A DNA stretch of 64,000 nt, taken from the NCBI GenBank assembly GCA_963920575.1, contig OY986972.1:21674083-21738082 (forward strand), in the 5' to 3' direction. The position numbers and the translations under genes were made by a program. Position 1 is the stretch's first letter; each line of letters starts with the position of its first letter. Source of the DNA: Narthecium ossifragum (lineage: Eukaryota; Streptophyta; Magnoliopsida; Dioscoreales; Nartheciaceae). This document shows, piece after piece, positions 12,133 to 22,723 of the stretch. The notes under the pieces were generated by a model, which was not told the DNA's origin, did no database searches, and was given only the letters and a program-made list of their open reading frames with translations.

Positions 12133-12608
12133 TATGTGATAGACACTTATTTGAGATCTCAATTAAATCCTATGACTACTTTACCTTCTATTTATTCATA
12201 CTTGTATATACATTACAGTTGACTTTTGTCATGCTTATAGTTAACAGAAGGGTCATATTTATATGACATTATAGGGGATCATTTACATAGGCATTACAGT
12301 TATTGGTAGCCTATGTACTCCATTATTTAAGACCGGGTTAAGTGAAAGGTTATTGATGTTGTGGTACATGGAAGGAAATATGTCAATTAAGAGATGTATG
12401 ACCGCCATGATCCGCATTAATGGTTTTTTGCTTAATCAAGGTATAAAGGTTTTGATTGGGATAGTTTATTGGGCATTGTTTTTAAAATTGGATGCGCATC
12501 CGTCGAGTTTTTTCAAATTATGAATCAGGACTATTATTTTTCAAATATTAGTTTGACAGTTTTTTTTCCAAAAGAAAGGTTAAGAGTTATATTCAAGCCA
12601 TAATATAG
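12133..12608. other. copia 3' untranslated region
   Basis: AT-rich sequence between the RNase H stop and the polypurine tract, with no gene seen. Confidence 0.7.
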
Positions 12609-12622
12609 ACCAAGTGGGAGAA
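12609..12622 (+). promoter_or_regulatory. copia polypurine tract
   Basis: ACCAAGTGGGAGAA lies directly before the 3' LTR, the usual plus-strand priming site of copia elements. Confidence 0.85.
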
Positions 12623-13060
12623 TGTTGGATTTAACTCCTTAATGTGGTCTAATTATAACTTGAGTAGGTTTAACTCTTGAGTCAAGTTCTGATTCTACTA
12701 AAAGAGCCCAATTAATAAGAGTCCTATTCCCACTCAGATGATGGAGTTTAACCTCAATTAGAGTTCTAGTCCTATGATGGTTGGATACTTTCACTTCTAT
12801 ATATATGAGGCCCTGGTCCCTTTCTCTGCTCACGGTTTAAGCCTAAAGGATCCCCATCGTCCTTAAGCATAAAGGTTGGAGAGTGAGATTAAGAGAGAGA
12901 AGACCAGTCCAGCCTACCGTCTTGAGTAGACGGTACAACGGTGAACGGAGTCATCGTATTGTATACACGATGACGGAAGGTATGATTTATTTTCGCATTA
13001 TATTATTGCTTTACGTGAATATAGTGCAGAAGATCTAGCATGACAGTATAATTGCTAACA
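12623..13060 (+). repeat. copia 3' LTR
   Basis: 438 bp, TG...CA, followed by the right target duplication TCCAT (13061-13065). Eight substitutions and one indel separate it from the 5' LTR. Confidence 0.95.
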
Positions 13061-13774
13061 TCCATATGAAAAATATATGCATCACCATCACCATGCATAT
13101 ATCTGCTCATGATCATCAAGAAAAGAACAAACTAACTAGTAAATCATCTCCTCATGCCTTTTGTTTTGCATGATTGAGAAGGAAATATGATGCTCCCCCA
13201 TGTCTGGATCGGATCTATCACCACTTGCTCCTCCTTTGATGTGCAAGTACTTCACCTGATCGAGTGTCCTGAAAGAAAAAAAGGATACACATAACTGATG
13301 ATCAAATGCGGCGAAGATAAGGTCATTCGTACAAAAAAACTTAATTGGCCCATTTCATACAGGGAATTTGTAAGTGAAATCTTTAAATATATAGCATATA
13401 AATTAAGTTGATGCTAACTTGGAGCATATGAGTGATTCATATATATATAGGAATAGTGCTGCATGCATATATAGTTGGAATTAATTAATGCCACCTTTGA
13501 GATCAACGTTTTCCGGTCTTCGGTGAACTCTCCTGGGAACTGCTTGAAGGCCTGTCTCTTGCGTTGTCATCTTTAGCACGTGAAAGACAAGGGCTTTGAT
13601 CGGGGTACATGTCATGTGCATGTACCCTAGGTGACATTCGGGGGCTATGCCACCTCCCCTCTCTCCCTACGGCCATGTACACAAAACATTTCTCAAAAGA
13701 CAAATGCGAAAGTAATAACGCAAAATGAAAGTGAAAGACAAATGCATGCATGCATTTCTCTCTGTGTGATCTAT
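13061..13774. other. Spacer with weak exon-like segment
   Basis: AT-rich. On the minus strand, 13136-13267 could be a last exon: a pyrimidine-rich acceptor ends ...TTTCAG, then an open frame runs to TAG. I could not connect it to an upstream exon or recognise the protein. Otherwise nothing is seen. Confidence 0.35.
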
Positions 13775-13901
13775 CATACGCGGCGGGAGAATATCCTAGG
13801 TGAGTTTATATGACATGATGGGGTTTAGTGGGAGAAAGTTATTGGGTGGTTATTGGGGTGAGGTTGGTGGTTACCCTGGCATGTGACAGGGGCACAACTA
13901 G
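13775..13901 (+). mobile_element. Short Helitron-like element, 3' end (truncated)
   Basis: The end reads CCCTGGCATGTGACAGGG, a hairpin with one mismatch, then GGCACAACTAG followed by host T. A hairpin a few bases before CTAG with insertion into A|T is the Helitron 3' signature. The interior matches the reverse complement of its neighbour at 13920-14117. The 5' TC end is missing. Confidence 0.65.
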
Positions 13902-13919
13902 TATATATATATATATATA

Positions 13920-14117
13920 CTAGTGTTGTCCCCTACCACTTGGTAGGGTAACTACCAACCCCACTTCAATAACCACCCAATAACTCCCTCTCATTAAACC
14001 CCCTCAACCTAAGATTATCATGCCACATAGACGCCACATAGGCTCCACCTAAGACATTCTCCCGTCACGTAGGACAACAAAGGTTTCACTTATAACCATA
14101 GCCTCATGTAAAGGTGA
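13920..14117 (-). mobile_element. Short non-autonomous Helitron-like element, complete
   Basis: On the minus strand it starts TCACCTTTACATGAGGC and ends with the perfect hairpin CCCTACCAAGTGGTAGGG and CTAG, preceded by host A and followed by host T. It is 198 bp with no coding capacity. It faces 13775-13901 tail to tail across (TA)n, so the pair forms a large foldback. Confidence 0.75.
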
Positions 14118-15516
14118 TATGTCGAGGTAGGATTTTTGCAAATAACCCCTTGATTATCTTATAACTATATCATAAAAATACCTCATTCTTATGCGTTTTT
14201 GATCATTGCGAAAACCTCCCTACTTAAGAATAAAATAAAAAATATTCTGTTACAAACATGTGAAAATTAGGCATAGATGCCCATATCGCAATCTTCCTCC
14301 TATCGAAGCTGAATTTGACTCGAAATAAATTAATCAACCAATTAACAATTAATCAAGGGTAATTTGGTTATTATTACTCCGGTGAGTTAGAATAGTCATA
14401 GAAGATTAAAAGGCAAAAATACCCCTATTGTAATCACACTCTCGTATTATATCCAAACTCTGTCAAATATAAACTAATCGACCAATCAAGGATAATTTGG
14501 TCACTACTTCTTGATTGTGTTAAAATAAGTAAGGTTAAGAATTCAAACGGCTGAGAACCTTTTGGAAAGAAAACAAATAAGAGACGACGCAAATTGCAAA
14601 TACCAACATTGTGTATTTGCAAAAAATCCTATCTTTGAGCCCCTGTTTGGTATGACGTTAAGGGGTATCTTCGTTTAATCCCATTCATATTTCCAAACAC
14701 AAAATATCATCGTTACTATTTTATCCCTATTCCACCTATCATGATCACTTTATTTTTTCTATCCCCATTCCTTAATCTCATTTTTTCTAATCCTATTCCC
14801 CTTAATCTCACTTTTTCTAACTCCATATCAAATGGCCAGAGAGTTGAGAGAGACTTGGGAGGACAGCCATTCACAGGGGAAGTAGTACGAGGGTTATTTA
14901 GTCCTAATATAGTTCCAAAGGCTATATCTTGCGCACCTATTAAGTTACCTAGTTTGCGTGACCTGCTTATGTGGCGGTGGTCTAAAGATATGTACGTCTG
15001 TGTTTGACCTGCCATGTGGACTGGTCGTCAATATTACCGACTTATCCGGTGCACAAAACTTAAATTTGCACCTAATTTAGAGGTCAGGTAATTAATTAGT
15101 GTGGATGGAAAGGTTCAGAGTATTGTTTGAAAAATAAAAATCGGACCTCCAAGCTTTTTATGGATTTTTAAAACTTTTCTGCTTTTTATGGATTTTTGAT
15201 TTTACAATAGGGCCGTTTTGTGTTGTTCTTACAAAACAAACCATTTTCATCAAGAATTTTTATTTATAAATTAGGATTCCTGACTTATAAGTATGGATTA
15301 TTTTATAATGAAACACAAAACAACCCCAAATTATAAAATAGAGAATAACATAGATTTGATATGCAAATTTGCCTACTTACATCTACCATCTTAAAAGCCC
15401 TGAATCTATTATTGGGCCAGCAGCCCATTGGGGGCCTAACAGTACTCCAAACCGTCCCTGTATAAAAATTTCAAATTTCCGTTTTTGACCGTTAGCACGC
15501 CCACCCTTGTGAGCAC
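14118..15516. other. Spacer and promoter side of the PPR gene
   Basis: AT-rich to about 15400, with no gene recognised. The last 100 bases turn CT-rich (a leader-like stretch) before the PPR start codon. A TATA-like TATAAAAATT lies at 15461-15470. Confidence 0.45.
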
Positions 15517-17448
15517 ATGTCCTCCTCTCCCGCCCTCCTCGCCCTCCCTCCTCCTCACCTCTCCATCCCCCACTCTCCTCCCAAACCCACACCTCCATGG
15601 TTTCCAACCCCACAACTCCTCTCCCAGCTCCCAATCCTCCACCACCTCACGACCTGCAACTCCATGAAGCAACTCCGCCAGATCCATTCCCAAACCATCA
15701 CCTCCGGCGCCTTCCGCGACAACTTCGTGGCCTCTCGGATCCTCTCCTTTGCCGCGCTCTCCCCCGCCGGCTCCCTCCCTTATGCCAACTTCCTCTTCTC
15801 TCGTATTGACGAGCCCGATGCCTTCATGGCCAACATTCTCACCCGGGCATACGCCCATGGCCCCAACCCCGTTGATGCCCTCCTCTTTTATGCCCACCTT
15901 CTTGAATCCTCTGCTCTCTCGTTCCCGGATGTCCACACCTTCCCTCTCCTTCTTAAAGCGTGTTCCGCGATTCCTTTGCCTTGTTTCGGACGAATGGTCC
16001 ATGCCCAAGTGATCAAACACGGGTGGGCTTCTCGTGTTTCGATTCAAAACTTCCTGGTTCGCATGTATTCTTCATGCGGTGAGATAGAATTGGCGAGGCT
16101 TGCTTTTGATGGGATTTTGGAGTATGATGATGCTTCTTGGAATATGATGCTTGGTGGGTACCTGGAGTGTGGGTTTTTCGAGGATGCTCGGTGCTTGTTT
16201 GATGAAATGGTTGACCGGGGTGTTGTATCTTGGAGCGTGATGATAAATGGGCTCGTTCAGAACAGTCGGTTTAAAGAAGGGCTTGAGCTGTTTCAGGTGA
16301 TGTTGAAGGAGAAGGTGGAGCCCAACGAGAGTGTTTTGGTCAATGTCCTCTGTGCATGCGCTCATTTGGGTGCGATGGATCAAGGGAGGTGGGTGGAGAG
16401 TTACATGAGAAAGAGGAGTGTCGACCTTACTGTTCGTCTGGGTACTGCATTGATGGACATGTATCTCAAGTGTGGTTGCATCAATAAAGCTCTTGAGACT
16501 TTTAATGTGATGGATGAGAAGAATGAGATGGCTTGGACCGCGATGATTGGAGGGCTCGCGATTAATGGCCGTGGCAGAGATGCATTGCAGTTGTTTTCGA
16601 AGATGGAAATGGATGGTATTATACCAAATGAGGTAACTTTTGTTGGTGTCCTGAATGCCTGTAGCCATTCTCGGATGGTAGATGAAGGGTTGAACTATTT
16701 TCAGTTGATGGAGAAGGTTTATGGAATACAACCAAATGTGCAGCACTATTGCTGTCTAGTTGATCTTTTTGGTCGAGCTGGATTAGTACAAGAGGCAGAG
16801 GAGGTGATTAAGACAATGCCAATGAAGCCCAATAGTGCTGTTTGGGGAGCACTCCTTAATGCTTGTAGGATTCATGGAAACACAGTGTTAGGTGAACAAG
16901 TAGGGAAGAAACTTCTTGACATGGAACCTACAAATAGTGGACGATATGTGGTGTTATCGAACATATATGCATCGGAAGGCAGGTGGGATGACGTCGCTGA
17001 GGTGAGGAATATAATGAAGCAACGAGGAGTGACAAAGACACCAGGGAGCAGCTTTATAGACTTGAAGGGCAATATTCATGAGTTTGTTGTGGGAGATAAT
17101 ACCCATCCACAGAGCAAAGACATCTATATCATGCTGAATGAGATGACTAAAGAGTTAATAAAAGCAGGATATAAGCCTTGTGTGGATCAAGCATTGCATG
17201 ATATGGATGAAGAAGAAAAGGAGACTGCACTTCGCCTTCATAGTGAGAAGTTGGCTCTTGCTTTTGGGCTGATAAGTAGTGAGCCTGGCACTACAATCAG
17301 AATTACAAAAAATATTCGCGTTTGTGCAGATTGTCACTCAGCTACAAAGCTCATATCTAAGGTTTATGATCGTGAAATTGTTGTGAGAGATCGGAGTCGC
17401 TTCCACCATTTTAGGGACGGTTCTTGTTCATGCAATGACTTCTGGTGA
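15517..17448 (+). CDS. Pentatricopeptide repeat protein, PLS class with E/E+ and DYW domains
   Basis: A single-exon 643-residue protein. The N-terminus (MSSSPALLALPPPHLSIPHSPP) is rich in S and P with few acidic residues, like an organelle transit peptide. PLS repeats run from about residue 50 to 450 (for example SWNMMLGGYLECGFFEDARCLF and AWTAMIGGLA). E and E+ motifs follow (SAVWGALLNACRIHG, GSSFIDLKGNIHEFVVGD), then a DYW cytidine-deaminase domain. Its zinc and active-site residues are visible: HSE at 575-577, CADC at 603-606 and CSC at 637-639. The protein ends DFW rather than DYW. Family members bind plastid or mitochondrial RNA and convert specific C to U. The start at 15517 is the first ATG in frame and gives a plausible transit peptide. 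No introns or breaks are seen. Confidence 0.93.
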   Translation: MSSSPALLALPPPHLSIPHSPPKPTPPWFPTPQLLSQLPILHHLTTCNSMKQLRQIHSQTITSGAFRDNFVASRILSFAALSPAGSLPYANFLFSRIDEPDAFMANILTRAYAHGPNPVDALLFYAHLLESSALSFPDVHTFPLLLKACSAIPLPCFGRMVHAQVIKHGWASRVSIQNFLVRMYSSCGEIELARLAFDGILEYDDASWNMMLGGYLECGFFEDARCLFDEMVDRGVVSWSVMINGLVQNSRFKEGLELFQVMLKEKVEPNESVLVNVLCACAHLGAMDQGRWVESYMRKRSVDLTVRLGTALMDMYLKCGCINKALETFNVMDEKNEMAWTAMIGGLAINGRGRDALQLFSKMEMDGIIPNEVTFVGVLNACSHSRMVDEGLNYFQLMEKVYGIQPNVQHYCCLVDLFGRAGLVQEAEEVIKTMPMKPNSAVWGALLNACRIHGNTVLGEQVGKKLLDMEPTNSGRYVVLSNIYASEGRWDDVAEVRNIMKQRGVTKTPGSSFIDLKGNIHEFVVGDNTHPQSKDIYIMLNEMTKELIKAGYKPCVDQALHDMDEEEKETALRLHSEKLALAFGLISSEPGTTIRITKNIRVCADCHSATKLISKVYDREIVVRDRSRFHHFRDGSCSCNDFW

Positions 17449-17715
17449 TCGAGCTGGGTTTACATCATATGAAAAGCACTGGTTTAGTTTCAAGGATCCT
17501 ATGAGAGAGAGCCCACTTGGAAAGTTCTTGCTAGGATGTCTTTTGAGAGTGCGTTCTTTGTCATAGATCCTTGAATAAAGCTATTTTTGGCGACCCTTTA
17601 CCAAAGTGCACATGACTATTGTCAACATTGGATAAGACGAGGACTTAGGTTACAATGTTTGATGCCTGTCAGATGGAATCTTAAAGCTACTATTAAGTCC
17701 ATACCTATATTACCA
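17449..17715. other. 3' flank of PPR gene
   Basis: Probable 3' UTR; GAATAAAG at about 17572 could be a polyadenylation signal. Confidence 0.4.
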
Positions 17716-17916
17716 CTAGGTGGTGGGCCCGTGTCACCTGACACGGCTAACTGTCCGTCTCCACTATCTCTATTATAACTTACGCCACATCAGCCACTAT
17801 CCTTTTTTTTGTTTATTTAATTATAATTTTATACCACGTGTATGTCATGTGTGTATAAGTTTATGACTCAGATGATGAGTCATAAAAGTAACTACTATTG
17901 GATTTTATAAGGTAGA
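17716..17916 (-). mobile_element. Short non-autonomous Helitron-like element
   Basis: On the minus strand it begins TCTACCTTATAAAATCC and ends with the perfect hairpin CCGTGTCAGGTGACACGG followed by CTAG. Host A and T flank it. It is 201 bp and non-coding. The following 17917-18091 ends with a second TC-type terminus (TCAACCTTATTATAAGG on the minus strand), probably a truncated relative of the element at 25934-26149. Confidence 0.7.
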
Positions 17917-18091
17917 TAAGTATGTATATTTAAAACTAATATTCTAGCTTATGATTATAAGGATGTATATTAAAAACTAACCTAGAGAATATGATAAAAA
18001 TATACAAAATTAATTTAGGAAAATATATGTGTAAATAAACTAATAGGAGGTAAACGGTTATAACCGTTTTTGTTCCTTATAATAAGGTTGA

Positions 18092-18987
18092 TTAGTCATC
18101 CATATTTATGTCTATAAATTGTGTTACGTTCATGTGATGAGCTTTTTAATATAATTTTTTCATCTTTTATTTTTTTTATTAATTGTTTATCTGTTTCGGA
18201 GGAATCTTGCCACGAATCAAGGTTTTAAGCCAAAATAGGGGAAACAACTTTCCAGAAGAGTAATCAAAATAAAAAAATTTCCGATTGTACCACGGCAACT
18301 ATGCTTTACAAAAGTCCACCAGAGAGGTTCCCAAGACTGCTCCCATGCTCCATTCTTTTGTTTAAGAGAGAAAAAATTGGTTCATTGATCTTGGTTTAGG
18401 GTAGGCAAATGTCCTTCCAATCACAATATCCTGATTGGCAGTGTCAGCCAGCCAATACCTCACACTGACAGGAGGTCCCTCCTTTCATAAGCACGTTTGG
18501 TTGCCTATGTGCTCTGCTCAAAATCAGTACAGTTTTTGCTCATGAGATGGATTTGAAGCAAAAAAAAGGAACAATTTTCTTCTGTACAATTTTGTTTGAT
18601 GTCACACTACTGCTCCAGGACATCCTGGCCATAACACATATTGGGATTTGGGATCAAACTAAACATACAAACTACAACTTCATATATTCTGTTGATAAAA
18701 GGAGCAAACATAATCTGCCAGTACAAGATAATAAGAAATGCAAAAGGTAAAAAAAGAGAGAAGAAAGAAAGAAGAGAAGACTAAATAATCCCCACTTATT
18801 AAATCTTGTAATCTGAATATGAAATATCTAAGATCCATGGTCGCCTTTCATCGAAGAAAGGCCTGAAGTACAAGGGGAACTCGCAACCTATGCACAAGTA
18901 GAGAACATTCCTGACACGAAATTGAACATCTCACCAGGTGAGGTGAGCACTAGGATCCTGGAGAAACACGGTACCAAAATCTCCATT
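18092..18987. other. Spacer and 3' flank of the APS reductase gene
   Basis: AT-rich with no further gene. The part nearest 18988 is presumably the 3' UTR of the minus-strand APS reductase. Confidence 0.45.
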
Positions 18988-21900
18988 TTATCTGAGGGCA
19001 TTGACAAAGGTCATGAGTGAATCCACATCCCGCTTTTCCGAAGGATACTTGATCGGCCTAGATGTGTGCTTGGGAAAGAAAAGGATTGTAGGGAAGCTGC
19101 CAAGCTGGAGTTCTTGCTCAGCAAATGGCTTCTGTTCCCCATCAGCCCGAAACTTTGCAACCTTAATTCCAGAGCCAGCGAGTTTCTCGGCCAACTCCAC
19201 ATAGGAAGATTCCATTCCCTGATTAAAGAGGCAAATGTTGTTAATAACATCCTTAAAGCCACAGTGACGGAACCAGGAATTTAGAATTGGTTTTGGGGGC
19301 CACAGTGACGGAACCAGGAATTTAGAATTGGTTTTGGGGGAGGGGGGGGCCAACTTCTCTGGCCAAAGTATTTTACCATTACCATGAAAAGAAATGTATC
19401 TCATCACAAACAATTAAGTATCTTAGATAAATAAGAAATCAAATCCAAAAAAGGAAATCAACAAATTTCTGGGAAAACCTATAAATTTGGATAGAAATCT
19501 AACTAAAAAAACTTAAGTAATGCAATGATTTAATTAAATATCAAAGTATTGCACAGAAAACAATATATAAGAAAAAAGTCATATAATAATTGTTTCTAAC
19601 AAGCAAAAGTTAATGGTTGGATATTATGGGCATTGATGGGCTGGGGTGGGTGGCCATTGAACAAAAAAACTCATATTCTATAGTCTATACACAAACCTAT
19701 GTATATATATGCACTTTCAAAAAAGTTGGGGGTGGCCATGGCCCCCCACTGTCATAACCTAGTTCCGTCTTAAAGGGAATCAAAGATCAGAAGGTTGCAC
19801 ATCTTAGTTCCAAAAGCGATTCATGTTTGGATATGCTTTTAAAAAATAACAATATGAAGCAATTGGTAGTTATCAAGCACTAATAAGATCTTTCTTGAAA
19901 GATGCAATCTGGTATCTCCATTAATCTTTCTGAAAGATGGCACTCTTTTTGTTCATCAAGGAATCGGTATAAAATTTTGAAAGGATAATGCAAGACATAG
20001 TTTTGGAAATACTAATCTTCTCTCACCAGAATACTAGGAGGTCTACAAAGATATATACCTGGCAAAACTGGCACCAGGGAGCATAGAGGACGACCAACCA
20101 AGGCTCTCTGCGGTTCTCCAGCCTGAGCAAGTTCTCAATTCCTGGCCTGCTAAGGCTAACAACAGCTTCCGTCTCAAAGATGTCAGCTGCGTGATTGGCA
20201 GAGCTGTTGAGACCAACTTGTTGTGCTTCTTCCACCTTGATGTTGCCCTTATGCAGTCCACATTCCTTGGCCTTGGCATCCTCCCACCACCACCTTCCTT
20301 CCCTCTCGTGTTGCCCTGGCAACACTGGCCTGGTGCAAGGCTCACAACCAATGGACACATACCCCTGGACACATATCAAGTAGGAAATATAAGTATCACA
20401 GCCAAGTAGTCCAATAGATTCAGGCTATCTAATCCTCCAATTTAATACTCATCCATACCTGTGAATGAAGGGAATTCACAGGCACATTCATGGTCCTAAG
20501 AAAGTTCCACATATCTTTGCCGTCCACATTTGCAACTGGATTCCATTTTATCAAGCTACCTACTCCACCATCCAATCCCTCAAAAACAGGGTCCACCTAC
20601 ATGTCCGCCATAAGTTTCAGCAAACTAAAACAACTAAATCATACTGAAGTTTCATAGTTCTTAATCTAGTTAAGCAACAATTTCACAGTACCTGAACAAC
20701 AGGAATATCAGCTCTAGTGCCAGGGGATTGATCTTTCCTCTGTCCGGTGATCCAGGCCCTAAGACCTTTGAGGGCCCTCCTGAGTGGCCTCACCTTCCTC
20801 ACCCTGCAGCACTCCTGGTGCCCATCCTCATAAAACGAGAACAACCCCTTGTTCCTCACAAGGGCCTGCACCTCCACCGCATCAGGGAACATGTACTCTA
20901 TGCGAATGTCATAATGTTTCTCGACAAGATCAAAAAATCGATACGTTTCAGGATTCAATCTCCCAGTATCAAGACTGAAGACCCTGAAAGACTTCCCAGT
21001 TAAACTGGCGTACTCAATCAGAGCAACATCTTCTGCTCCACTGCACAAAAAAGTTTCACATCATTCACAATCTTCTCAAAAGTCATCAACACAACCTGCT
21101 CAAATTAAAGGCCAGTTTACAAAAGAACCCTATTTCTTTCCACTCTTGGATCTAATAAGAACTTCAATGCAGATTCGAGCTTCATCCCACGAAAGAAATT
21201 TGAGATATCAAATTAACACAACAAAGTAAAGCATATGTTTCATCACAGTACTGAAAATTTAGCTGAAACAATAAAATTTAGGATCAAACAATTTATTTTC
21301 GAAATTATTTGACAATTCTTAATCCAAAACCAATTTATCATCGATCCCAAATTCTCAATGCACTCTACAAATACGAACCATACATGAATTAAACACTAAC
21401 ATGTCAATACTGATCATAGGCCTAAGAAAGTGCTACATATGACCATAATTCAGTCTTCCAAACCTTGGTCAAATCGAATTCAACCAGTCAGTAGACTTGG
21501 TAATTCTTCCGGTTTAGCGAACAAATAGTCCAAAGCTAACAGGTATATCTAAATTTACCTGAATGCGATGGCAACATCATCGCCAAACTTCTCTAGCGCC
21601 ATGTCTATAATCTCCAGCGGCGAGGCCTTTTCGAGATCCTCCGCCAACTTCCCGTAATGCACCTCATCTTCCTCCCGTCCCTGCCCCCTCTCCCCCACCG
21701 TCTCCACCGCCGGCGCCGCAGGCGCCGCGGACACGGGGGTCACCGCCTCGCCCCTCCGTTGCGGCTCCATCGCCCTCACCGCCCAATTCCTCCGCGGCCC
21801 CATCCTCGCCGCCGGAGCCACGATTGACGGCTCCATATGCCTCATCCTCGAACCTGCTCGCAAAAAGCCTTCACATCTGAGAATGGTAACCAAAAACCGA

Positions 21901-21997
21901 AAGATCGAAGGAAGTTTCCAAGATGCGAAGAACCCCTACCTTCGAGGTCCCGGGGGACGAGCGAGTGGGTGGAGATCGACCCGGAGATCGACGCCAT
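18988..21997 (-). CDS. APR: Plastid 5'-adenylylsulfate (APS) reductase, six exons
   Basis: Exons: 21940-21997, 21559-21853, 20692-21040, 20459-20596, 20059-20364 and 18988-19218. Together they give 1377 nt and 458 codons plus stop, every junction GT-AG and in frame. The enzyme reduces APS to sulfite with glutathione in plastids, the key step of sulfate assimilation. Residues 1-90 look like a transit peptide. The reductase domain has [12 protein letters not shown] (118 on), the [4Fe-4S] cysteines CC195-196 and CEPC287-290, and the catalytic cysteine in ECGLH (315). The C-terminal thioredoxin-fold domain has APWCQFC (378-381), used as a glutaredoxin. Length fits plant APR. The tiny first exon splits the transit peptide. 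Intron 5 (840 bp) carries repeat material. Confidence 0.95.
19258..19341. repeat. Tandem duplication in APR intron 5, likely a MITE end
   Basis: A unit of about 41 bp containing CAGTGACGGAACCAGG occurs twice in a row. A related inverted stretch (CCTAGTTCCGTC) lies at about 19760, so 19260-19772 may be a small inverted-repeat transposon within the intron. Confidence 0.5.
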
Positions 21998-22723
21998 TAG
22001 AGCCTCTCTTTACTAAAATCCTAATGGAATTTTAACCTAAGTTAAGCTTCTAAGCTTTTGGGATTTCGGTAGCCGAGATCCGGGGATTAATAGGCGCCAA
22101 GGGAGGGGAGGGTATCTCGGGTTCAATGAACCTGGACGGGGTTGGGGAACTGTAAATATATACACGTGGCATATTTTCTATTGGTTGATATGTTTTGTTG
22201 TGGAACGGACGGAGAAGCCGCCTTCCGTGTGACGTGGGCTCGTCTTTGTAGACTCGAAATAAGGACCAGAAAAGAGACCCGGGTGACGTGGCTAGTAAGT
22301 AGTGGTGGTGAGGCATCGGAGAAGGAGGGACCATACGTTAAGAATGATTCCCAGATTGTGCGCTTGATTCACTTGGGATTTTGGTCCACGTTTTGGGATG
22401 GTATATTACTGACTAGATTCGGGCGGAAATCTATGGACTAGATTGCGTCGACTTTTAGAGTTGGTTTCGTGTGGGCTTCGCATGTGTAAACGAGGATGGA
22501 TTGATGGTGACCATTCATTGTGAATCTGGTTGGAGGCGATGAACAAAACAGTGAGCGGAGGAGGTTATTGGATTGATTTGTTTGCAAGAGTTGTAAAAGG
22601 ATTGGTTGTGTTGAGTTCAGGGAGTCTTGTGGCAGTCGAAGCATGGTGTTTTCAGGCCATGGATATTTTATTCACCGTCAGAAAAGAGTAGTTCAATTTG
22701 TTTAGCATGCAAGTTATTAAAAG
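21998..22723. other. APR promoter side
   Basis: Immediate upstream region of the minus-strand APR gene. No gene is seen. ACGTGG and GACGTG cores (22152-22158, 22230-22236, 22283-22289) could be bZIP sites; this is only a motif observation. Confidence 0.4.

Larger units (their letters stand above)
1282..13060 (+). mobile_element. Ty1/copia LTR retrotransposon, complete but disrupted
   Basis: The element has two LTRs starting TGTT and ending AACA, flanked by a perfect 5-bp duplication TCCAT (1277-1281 and 13061-13065). Inside are a primer binding site, a gag-pol frame in copia order (gag, protease, integrase, reverse transcriptase, RNase H) and a polypurine tract. The LTRs differ at eight positions plus one indel over about 437 bp (about 1.8%), so insertion was recent; a substitution rate of about 1.3e-8 per site per year, often used for grasses, would put it under one million years ago. 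It is inactive: a CACTA transposon interrupts pol at 5597-10479, and an in-frame stop lies at 11593-11595. Confidence 0.97.

Noticed and set aside
13136..13751. Possible two-exon minus-strand gene
   Set aside because: A plausible last exon exists, but the candidate upstream exon cannot be joined in frame and neither is recognised.
15436..16047. Long minus-strand open frame opposite the PPR gene start
   Set aside because: Shadow of the GC-rich coding strand; the PPR frame on the plus strand explains the sequence.
22142..22441. Plus-strand open frame in the APR upstream region
   Set aside because: No similarity seen; probably chance within promoter sequence.
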